DNA from: DASUMP01 sp036277635
GTDB taxonomy: Bacteria > Actinomycetota > Acidimicrobiia > IMCC26256 > PALSA-610
Length of the DNA: 6,406 bases
Assembly: GCA_036277635.1 (NCBI GenBank)
Contig: DASUMP010000207.1
Coordinates: 1-6,406, forward strand
Direction: 5' to 3'
The notes beneath the pieces are model-generated. The model ran no database searches. It saw only the letters and a program-made list of their open reading frames with translations, and was not told the origin of the DNA. Made by a program: the position numbers and the translations under genes. This document shows, in pieces, positions 1 to 4,757 of the stretch (positions are counted from its first letter, which is position 1; each line of letters starts with the position of its first letter).

Positions 1-746
1 GCCGCGAGCGTGACGGCGGTCGCGCGCACGGGTCCGACACGCGCGAGCGCGAGATACGTGACGTGCAGGTCGCGCGCGATCACCGGTGCCGAGCACGCAT
101 CGCGCAGCGCCTCGCGTGCCGCCGACTCCGCGAGCGTCGCGACGATGCCGCCTTGCACCGCGCCGAGCGAGTTGCGGATGTAGTCGTGCGGGTGGAGCTC
201 GACCACCGCACGCCCGTCGCCGCGCTCCACGAGTCGCACGCCGACCTCGTCGATGAACGGGCCGCGGAACGCCGAGTCGGCGAGCGCGAGCGTCGAGCGG
301 GCCGTGGATCCGTGGCCGTCGATCACCGGGTTGCCGTCGCGGCGGGGCAGGACGCCGAACGTCATCGTCGCCGCCCCGAGCGTGACCGCGGCACCGCCGT
401 CGGGTGGTTCGGTCGCGAGCGTCACCTCCAGCACGACGGTCGTGCGCCCGGCGCGCAGCACGTGCGCGTGCGCACGGACGGTCCCGGCGCGGGCGTCGTC
501 GACCAGGTGCAGGGTGAGGTCGGCGGTGGCGATCCAGTCGGGGCGGGCCGCGTGCGCGGCGAGCCCGCCGCCGATCACGTCGACGAGCGTCGCGAGCGCG
601 CCGGTGCGGACCCCGCCGTGGTCGTCGAGCAGTGCGGGCACCACCGGCAACCACGCGACGCTCGATCCGTCGGGTCGGTGCTCGACGTCGAGGCGCAGGT
701 CGCGCAGCAGGTGGTGCGCGGGCGGGTAGTCGGGGACGAGCGTCAC
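1..746 (-). CDS. Tandem double-hotdog thioesterase (PaaI/4HBT-like), 3' end beyond window
   Basis: Translating the minus strand from a GTG at 746 gives 248 uninterrupted codons to the window edge, so the C-terminus is missing. The protein contains two hotdog domains in series. The first has the signature around D41..G44-x-V-R-T-G...D56, followed by the strand ATADLTLHL (73-81). The second repeats it as N192..G195-x-V-Q-G-G...E207, followed by ARDLHVTYL (224-232). The halves align without gaps over the central helix (GALATLVD versus GIVATLAE). This family hydrolyses acyl-CoA thioesters in the cytoplasm; the substrate cannot be read here. Each half keeps the acidic residue, but the usual PaaI HGG histidine is replaced by R47 and Q198. 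The GTG overlaps the Rieske gene's TGA in a GTGA junction, implying translational coupling; a GAGG lies 10 nt upstream. Family assignment is firm, activity inferred. Confidence 0.85.
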   Translation of the reverse strand, partial: MTLVPDYPPAHHLLRDLRLDVEHRPDGSSVAWLPVVPALLDDHGGVRTGALATLVDVIGGGLAAHAARPDWIATADLTLHLVDDARAGTVRAHAHVLRAGRTTVVLEVTLATEPPDGGAAVTLGAATMTFGVLPRRDGNPVIDGHGSTARSTLALADSAFRGPFIDEVGVRLVERGDGRAVVELHPHDYIRNSLGAVQGGIVATLAESAAREALRDACSAPVIARDLHVTYLALARVGPVRATAVTLA

Positions 747-1072
747 GCGGTGCGCACCTCGATGCGGCGGTCGCGTTCACGCACCGGTCGCGTCGTCACC
801 GTGCCCTTGTCGTCGAACCGGCCCCGCTCGTTGCGCTTCCCGGCCCGCCCGTCGACGGTGAACGACCAGCCGTGCCCCGGGCAGATCAGCTCCTCGCCGT
901 CGACGCGGGCTTCCGCCAGGTCCCAGTCGAGGTGGGGACAGCGGCGCGGCTGCGCGCACAGCCGGCCGCTCGCCGAGCGCCAGACCACGACCTCGCCGTG
1001 CGCCAGCACCGCGCCGCGTCGGAGCGCGTCGCTTGTGGCGACGGCGACCCAGTCGTCGTCGCTCAGTTCCAC
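743..1072 (-). CDS. Small Rieske [2Fe-2S] ferredoxin-like protein
   Basis: This 109-residue cytoplasmic protein consists of little more than a Rieske domain. The cluster ligands are visible as C45-P-H47 and C64-P-G-H67, a C-x-H...C-x2-H arrangement with a 16-residue spacer, followed by GWSFTVDG (68-75). The length matches the stand-alone Rieske ferredoxins that pass electrons to oxygenases, but no oxygenase or reductase gene is in the window, so the partner is unknown. The GTG start at 1072 is preferred because residues from ELSDDDW onward read like the usual first strand, and a GAGG at 1080-1083 sits 7 nt upstream inside the end of the yqgE-like gene. Codons further upstream in this frame are only antisense or overlap reading. 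The start overlaps the end of yqgE by 10 nt and the stop overlaps the thioesterase GTG by 4 nt, so it is the middle gene of an operon. There is no signal peptide or membrane anchor, unlike respiratory bc1 Rieske proteins. Confidence 0.86.
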   Translation of the reverse strand: MELSDDDWVAVATSDALRRGAVLAHGEVVVWRSASGRLCAQPRRCPHLDWDLAEARVDGEELICPGHGWSFTVDGRAGKRNERGRFDDKGTVTTRPVRERDRRIEVRTA

Positions 1073-1617
1073 GATGCGTCCTCGGGATAGAACGCGAACA
1101 GTGCGCCGCGACCACCCTGTCGGAGCAGCACCCGACGCCAGAGGCCGTCGACATCGGCGGTGAACACGTCGTCGGCGTCGACGTCGGCGAGGAACCATCC
1201 GTCGACGTCGAGCTCGCGGTCGAGCTGGCCGGGAGCCCAGCCGGCGTAGCCGGTGAACACGCGCACCGCCTGCAACCCGATGCCCAGCTCGAACGGGTCG
1301 GTGCCGAGATCGACGCTGCCGATCGATCCGAGGACGGGGGTGAACGCCTCGTGCTCCGCGTCGGACTCGGCGCGAGCGAGCGCGATCACGGCGTCGGGAG
1401 CGACCGGACCGCCGATGAAGACGACCTCGGGCGGGGTCGCCAACGGAGCCCAGTCGGGGAGCGGGTCGGAGAGATCGGTGTCGCTCGGACGGTTGAGCAC
1501 GAGGCCGAGCGCGCCCTCGTCGGAGTGCTCGAGGACGAGCACCACGGTCCGATCGAAGGTCGGATCGGTGAGCAGCGGCGTCGCGACGAGCAGCCGGCCG
1601 CGGCACGAGGGACGCAT
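1063..1617 (-). CDS. YqgE/AlgH family (UPF0301) protein
   Basis: The 184-residue product matches the YqgE/AlgH family along its full length. It opens with RGRLLVATPLL (6-16), then DPTFDRTVVLVLEH (18-31), GALGLVLNRP (35-44), the GGPV turn (69-72), FTGYAGWAPGQLDREL (121-136) and a W141 to W160 region typical of the family, ending in FYPEDASWN. The family's biochemical role is not established; it was named from an alginate-regulation link in Pseudomonas, but is widespread in bacteria that make no alginate. It is probably cytoplasmic, as no signal peptide or membrane segment is visible. The ATG at 1617 is chosen because homologues begin just before the GRLL strand; a GAGG lies 8 nt upstream. The reading frame stays open well beyond this ATG, but that extension is antisense to the dehydrogenase gene. 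It is first of three overlapping minus-strand genes and lies 19 bp from the divergent dehydrogenase start. Confidence 0.9.
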   Translation of the reverse strand: MRPSCRGRLLVATPLLTDPTFDRTVVLVLEHSDEGALGLVLNRPSDTDLSDPLPDWAPLATPPEVVFIGGPVAPDAVIALARAESDAEHEAFTPVLGSIGSVDLGTDPFELGIGLQAVRVFTGYAGWAPGQLDRELDVDGWFLADVDADDVFTADVDGLWRRVLLRQGGRGALFAFYPEDASWN

Positions 1618-1622
1618 CGGCC

Positions 1623-1628
1623 TAGCCT
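1623..1628 (+). promoter_or_regulatory. Candidate -10 box (TAGCCT) for a leaderless dehydrogenase transcript
   Basis: TAGCCT fits the actinobacterial TAnnnT -10 pattern and ends 8 nt before the GTG at 1637, the distance expected if transcription starts at the first base of the start codon. No Shine-Dalgarno sequence lies between box and start, which agrees with leaderless translation. No convincing -35 element was seen. The box lies in the 19-bp gap shared with the divergent yqgE-like gene and overlaps its GAGG on the other strand. It is inferred from pattern and spacing only. Confidence 0.35.
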
Positions 1629-1636
1629 CGCACGTC

Positions 1637-3040
1637 GTGTCGCTGCTCGACGATCTGCGCGCCGTGGTCGGGAACGCGCACGTGGTCACCGACGAGGCGA
1701 TCACCGCGTCGTACACCCGCGACTGGACCGGCCGGTTCTCCGGCGCGGCGCGCGCCGTCGTCCGACCCGCCGATGTCGACGAAGTCGCGTCGGTGCTCGC
1801 GGCGTGCAACGACGCAGGTGTCGCAGTCGTGCCCCAAGGGGGCAACACCGGACTCGTCGCCGGGGCGGTGCCCGAACGCGACGAGATCCTGCTGAGCCTC
1901 CGTCGCCTCGACGAGCTCGGCGCGGTCGATCGACTCGTCGGGCAGGTCACCGTTGGGGCGGGTGTGACGATCGCGACGCTGCGAGCGCACGCGCACGACG
2001 CGGGTTGGGAGTACGGCGTCGACCTCGCGGCCCGCGACAGCGCGACGGTGGGCGGCACGATCGCGACGAACGCCGGCGGGCTGCACGTCCTCCGCTACGG
2101 GCCGACGCGCCGTCAGGTCGTGGGGTACGAAGCGGTCCTCGCCGACGGCACGCGCTTGCGCCGACTCGACGGACTCGAGAAGGACAACACCGGCTACGAC
2201 CTCGCCGCGTTGCTGTGCGGGAGCGAAGGCACGCTCGCCGTCGTCACCGCCGCGCGACTGCGTCTCGTTCCCCGCTCCGCGCACGTGGTCGTCGCGTTGA
2301 TCGCGTTCGCATCGGTCGACGACGCGGTCGCGGCAGCATCGGTGCTGCGGCGCACGCTCGACAGCCTGTCGGCGGTGGAGCTGTTCGTCGACGACGGCCT
2401 CCGTCTGGTGTGCGATCGGCTCGCGCTGCCCCCACCGTTCCCGGTCGCGTCGCGCGCGTATCTCCTCGTCGAGTGCGCCGCCGCGCACGACCCGACCGAC
2501 GAGCTCGCGGCCGCGACGGGGACGCTCGCCGACCGGGTCGAGGTCGGCGACATCGCGGTGGCGAGCGATCCCGAACGCCGCGCCGCGCTGTGGCGGTACC
2601 GGGAGGGGCACACCGAGGCGATCAACCTCCTCGGCGCGCCCCACAAGCTCGACGTGACCCTTCCCGGAGCGGTCCTCGCGTCGTTCGTCGACGTCGTTCC
2701 CGGGGTGGTCGCGCGCGCGCTCCCGGACCGTCCCGACGCGCGCGTGTGGTTGTTCGGACATGCGGCCGACGGCAACGTGCACGTGAACGTCACCGGTGTG
2801 GACCCCGACGACGACCGGGTCGCCGACGCGGTGCTGCACCTCGTGGCCGAGATGGGCGGCAGCATCAGTGCCGAACACGGCATCGGCACCGCGAAGCGGC
2901 GATGGGTGCACCTCACACGGACGCCACAGGAGCTCGCCGCGATGCGCGCGATCAAGCGCGCGCTCGACCCTCGCGACATCTTGAACCCACGGGTGCTCTT
3001 CCCCGACGACGGCGTCGGATCAGAACACGACGACGCGTGA
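1637..3040 (+). CDS. FAD-linked 2-hydroxyacid dehydrogenase (GlcD / D-2-hydroxyglutarate dehydrogenase type)
   Basis: The 467-residue protein has an N-terminal PCMH-type FAD-binding domain (about 36-212) and a C-terminal FAD-oxidase domain (about 215-456). FAD contacts are visible as PQGGNTG (66-72), VGGTIATNAGG (138-148), DNTGYDL (183-189) and GSEGTL (195-200). Candidate active-site residues are R322, T326, K337, H375, H382, N384, E413 and H414, in the contexts RYREGHTE, HKLDV, GHAADGNVHVN and AEHGIG. Their order and spacing match what I recall for human D2HGDH (substrate Arg/Thr/Lys and a metal site with two His and a Glu). The family oxidises D-2-hydroxyacids such as D-2-hydroxyglutarate, D-lactate or glycolate, with electrons leaving through FAD. 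Substrate and acceptor cannot be settled from sequence. No GlcE/GlcF partners adjoin it. The GTG at 1637 is chosen because the upstream in-frame sequence is antisense to yqgE; the transcript may be leaderless. The 3' end overlaps the opposing transpeptidase gene by 21 bp. Confidence 0.9.
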   Translation: MSLLDDLRAVVGNAHVVTDEAITASYTRDWTGRFSGAARAVVRPADVDEVASVLAACNDAGVAVVPQGGNTGLVAGAVPERDEILLSLRRLDELGAVDRLVGQVTVGAGVTIATLRAHAHDAGWEYGVDLAARDSATVGGTIATNAGGLHVLRYGPTRRQVVGYEAVLADGTRLRRLDGLEKDNTGYDLAALLCGSEGTLAVVTAARLRLVPRSAHVVVALIAFASVDDAVAAASVLRRTLDSLSAVELFVDDGLRLVCDRLALPPPFPVASRAYLLVECAAAHDPTDELAAATGTLADRVEVGDIAVASDPERRAALWRYREGHTEAINLLGAPHKLDVTLPGAVLASFVDVVPGVVARALPDRPDARVWLFGHAADGNVHVNVTGVDPDDDRVADAVLHLVAEMGGSISAEHGIGTAKRRWVHLTRTPQELAAMRAIKRALDPRDILNPRVLFPDDGVGSEHDDA

Positions 3041-4471
3041 ACCCATCGGCACCAGGTTCGCCGACCACATGAAGTCCATGGCGGGATTGATCATGCGGAC
3101 GCACCCGTGCGACGCGGGATACGCAGGAACGCTGATGTAGCCGTGGAACGCGCGTCCACCGTCGAAGAACCGCGGGCGGTACAAGCAGCCGTCGCACGAT
3201 CTGGTCCGGCCGACATCCGCGCGGTAGATGACGAACGAACCCGGTCGGGTCGGGGTTGCCGCGGTCCCCGTCGAGACGTCGAAGACCCACTGCGTCATCC
3301 CGCCGCGCACGATGAACGTGAGCTGGCGCCGCAGGTCGACCGCGGCACCGTCACCGGTGATCGGTGCGGCGGGGATGCCGCGGAGAAGCGCGGCGCGCGT
3401 CGCGGCGTCGAACACCCCGGTGCGCGCGAGGCCGTGGGCCTTCTGCACCGCCCGCACCGCTTGGAAGGTGGCGAGCCCGTAGCCGCCGTCGAACGTGCCG
3501 ACCCAGTAGCCGCGTGCGTGGAGCTCGCGCTGGAGCTGCGCCACGGCCGCGCCGCGTGATCCGGGAGCGAGACCCGCCTGGAGCGCCGGGGCGGCGAGCA
3601 GCCAGTACCCGACACTGCCGCTCGCGCGACTCGCGATCGCGGCCGTGCGGCCCGACGCGAAGCGACCGATCGAGTTCCCGAGGAACGGCGCGTCGCCGAA
3701 GCCGAACACGCCGCCGTCGGCGGCCGCGAGCCAGTAGCCGTTGCCACCGGTCGTGCGCGCGATCCCCACGACCGGGCTCGACGTGCGGCCCGCGGCGGAG
3801 CCGCGGAACGTCGCGTCGCCGAACGCGAAGATCCCGCCGTCGGCCGCCGCGAGCCAGTAGCCCTTGCCGGTGGGGGTGGCCGCCATGCCGACGATGGGTT
3901 GGCGCAGGGCGAGGTTGCCGGTGGAGCCGCGGAACGTCGCGTCGCCGAACGCGAAGATCCCGCCGTCGGCCGCGACCAGCCAGTAGCCCTTGCCGGTGGG
4001 GGTTGCGGCCATGCCGACGATGGGTTGGCGCAGGGCGAGGTTGCCGGTGGAGCCGCGGAACGTCGCGTCGCCGAACGAGAACACACCACCGTCGCGGGCC
4101 ACGAACCAGTAGCCGTTCCCGGTGGGGGTGGCCGCCATGCCGACGATGGGTTGGCGCAGGGCGAGGTTGCCGGTGGAGCCGCGGAACTTCGCGTCGCCGA
4201 ACGAGAACAGTCCGCCGTCACTCGCGAGCAGCCAGTAGCCGTTGCCCGACGGCGTCGACGCCACCGCGATCGGGTTGGCGCGTACCGGCAACCCGCGCGT
4301 CGACCCCGCGAACGGCGCGCTGCCGAACGCGAAGAACGTGTCGTCGCCGCCCGCCGCGGCGGCGGGGGTCGTCGGGACGGCCACGAGCCCGGCGACGAGC
4401 GCAGCCTGCGCGAGGAGCACAGCCCACGCTCGGCGGCGCGGCACAACGGAGGAGGCGGAGCGCGAGGTCAT
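3020..4471 (-). CDS. Secreted L,D-transpeptidase with six tandem 42-residue repeats, peptidoglycan-binding domain and YkuD domain
   Basis: The 483-residue precursor starts with a signal peptide: RRR at 12-14, a hydrophobic stretch at 15-33, and probable cleavage after the alanines at 37-40. Residues 46-293 form six repeats of about 42 residues, each with F-G-x-A-x-F then G-Y-W and D-G-G-x-F, perhaps a beta-propeller. Residues 296-365 are a PG_binding_1 domain (GSRGAAVAQLQRELHARGYW). Residues 376-483 are a YkuD domain with STG (400-402), H443-G-Y and the catalytic motif S454-H-G-C457-V-R459. YkuD enzymes form 3-3 peptidoglycan cross-links, or attach proteins to the wall, using the Cys thiol outside the membrane. 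An extra C426-D-G-C429 pair lies just before the catalytic part. The ATG at 4471 is preferred because it gives a normal signal peptide; an upstream in-frame ATG at 4516 would add 15 residues, and neither has a clear Shine-Dalgarno sequence. The enzyme class is confident; the repeats' ligand is unknown. Confidence 0.92.
   Translation of the reverse strand: MTSRSASSVVPRRRAWAVLLAQAALVAGLVAVPTTPAAAAGGDDTFFAFGSAPFAGSTRGLPVRANPIAVASTPSGNGYWLLASDGGLFSFGDAKFRGSTGNLALRQPIVGMAATPTGNGYWFVARDGGVFSFGDATFRGSTGNLALRQPIVGMAATPTGKGYWLVAADGGIFAFGDATFRGSTGNLALRQPIVGMAATPTGKGYWLAAADGGIFAFGDATFRGSAAGRTSSPVVGIARTTGGNGYWLAAADGGVFGFGDAPFLGNSIGRFASGRTAAIASRASGSVGYWLLAAPALQAGLAPGSRGAAVAQLQRELHARGYWVGTFDGGYGLATFQAVRAVQKAHGLARTGVFDAATRAALLRGIPAAPITGDGAAVDLRRQLTFIVRGGMTQWVFDVSTGTAATPTRPGSFVIYRADVGRTRSCDGCLYRPRFFDGGRAFHGYISVPAYPASHGCVRMINPAMDFMWSANLVPMGSRVVVF
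3593..4336 (-). repeat. Six tandem repeats of about 126 bp inside the L,D-transpeptidase gene
   Basis: The conserved GYW tripeptide recurs at residues 78, 120, 162, 204, 245 and 288, a spacing of 42, 42, 42, 41 and 43 residues. Each unit pairs it with DGG.F.FG.A.F. The three central linkers (STGNLALRQPIVGMAATPTG) are identical in protein. At DNA level a 54-base block is identical at 3882-3935, 4008-4061 and 4134-4187, exactly 126 bp apart. The first two of these match for 70 bases. The outer units have diverged. Identity at synonymous sites suggests recent duplication or gene conversion. Confidence 0.9.
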
Positions 4472-4617
4472 CGTCGTGTCATCGAGTGCGAGGTATCCGG
4501 TCGGGGACGGAAGCATCGCACACGACCGGCCCGAACCAGTGGCGCGCCGGTGCACCGAATTCCGAGCCGTCCGGGAACCGGAACACCGCACGCGCCGACT
4601 CTGAGGGGACGGGTGAT

Positions 4618-4637
4618 GCGACACATCGTTGTGTCGC
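4618..4637. repeat. Perfect 8-4-8 inverted repeat, possible operator
   Basis: The arms GCGACACA (4618-4625) and TGTGTCGC (4630-4637) are exact reverse complements around the 4-base centre TCGT. The element sits about 120 bp before the permease start and about 150 bp before the transpeptidase start. Its A/T content is higher than its surroundings. A dimeric repressor site such as a TetR- or GntR-type operator is a reasonable guess. No regulator gene is present in the window to pair with it. Confidence 0.4.
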
Positions 4638-4672
4638 TGTTGAGCACCTTCCGCCGGCGCGGCGCGTAGGGT

Positions 4673-4703
4673 CCCACCCCGGGGGTGGGTCGGGGCGCGA
4701 CCC
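4673..4703. repeat. Pair of adjacent G/C inverted repeats upstream of the permease
   Basis: CCCACCCC (4673-4680) faces GGGGTGGG (4682-4689) across a single G. It is directly followed by GGGTCG (4687-4692), which faces CGACCC (4698-4703) across five bases. The two share three bases, so they could form alternative rather than simultaneous hairpins. No T-tract follows, so a rho-independent terminator is not supported. In DNA of this composition such structures arise easily by chance. Confidence 0.3.
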
Positions 4704-4745
4704 CACACGTGCTCCACCCACCCCCACCCTCGTCGCGCGCACCCA

Positions 4746-4751
4746 TACGCT
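4746..4751 (+). promoter_or_regulatory. Candidate -10 box (TACGCT) for a leaderless permease transcript
   Basis: TACGCT fits the TAnnnT actinobacterial -10 pattern and is followed by exactly six bases (GCCGCC) before the GTG at 4758. That spacing would place the transcription start on the start codon. No Shine-Dalgarno sequence exists in those six bases. The expected -35 position falls in a C-rich tract with no recognisable hexamer. The same arrangement occurs in front of the dehydrogenase gene. Confidence 0.45.
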
Positions 4752-4757
4752 GCCGCC

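Larger units (their letters stand above)
4472..4757. other. Divergent intergenic region between transpeptidase and permease genes
   Basis: This 286-bp stretch separates two genes read in opposite directions and should hold both promoters. Several antisense-type frames stay open across it, as expected at this base composition, but none shows a recognisable domain or start signal, so I see no gene. It holds a perfect 8-4-8 inverted repeat (4618-4637), a short hairpin TCCGG-gaa-CCGGA (4570-4582), two G/C inverted repeats (4673-4703), a C-rich tract (4714-4729), and a TAnnnT box next to the permease start. A second TAnnnT match, TAGGGT at 4667-4672, has no suitably spaced -35. No promoter for the transpeptidase gene could be picked out. 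Confidence 0.6.

Noticed and set aside
63..1163. Plus-strand frame of 366 codons opposite the thioesterase and Rieske genes
   Set aside because: The minus strand carries two coherent domains with conserved motifs here, while the plus-strand translation is Arg/Ala-rich noise.
1622..2911. 429-codon minus-strand frame opposite the dehydrogenase gene
   Set aside because: It is antisense to a gene with clear catalytic motifs, and its own translation shows no recognisable fold or plausible start.
1033..3072. Long plus-strand open frame of 679 codons spanning yqgE and the dehydrogenase
   Set aside because: It is an arginine-rich, low-complexity translation with no domain, running across two well-supported genes in other frames. 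Long spurious frames are expected at this GC content.
3631..3645. Palindromic CGCGATCGCG-like site
   Set aside because: GATC-containing palindromes are scattered through all genes here and follow from favoured codons such as GCG, ATC and GCC; nothing marks this one as a regulatory or attachment site.
3882..4187. CRISPR array, suggested by regularly spaced identical blocks
   Set aside because: The spacing is exactly 126 bp, the intervening sequence is also conserved, and everything is in frame as protein repeats; there are no unique spacers.
4472..4717. N-terminal extension of the transpeptidase to an ATG at 4717
   Set aside because: It would bury the signal peptide behind 82 extra non-hydrophobic residues; the ATG at 4471 gives a normal export signal.
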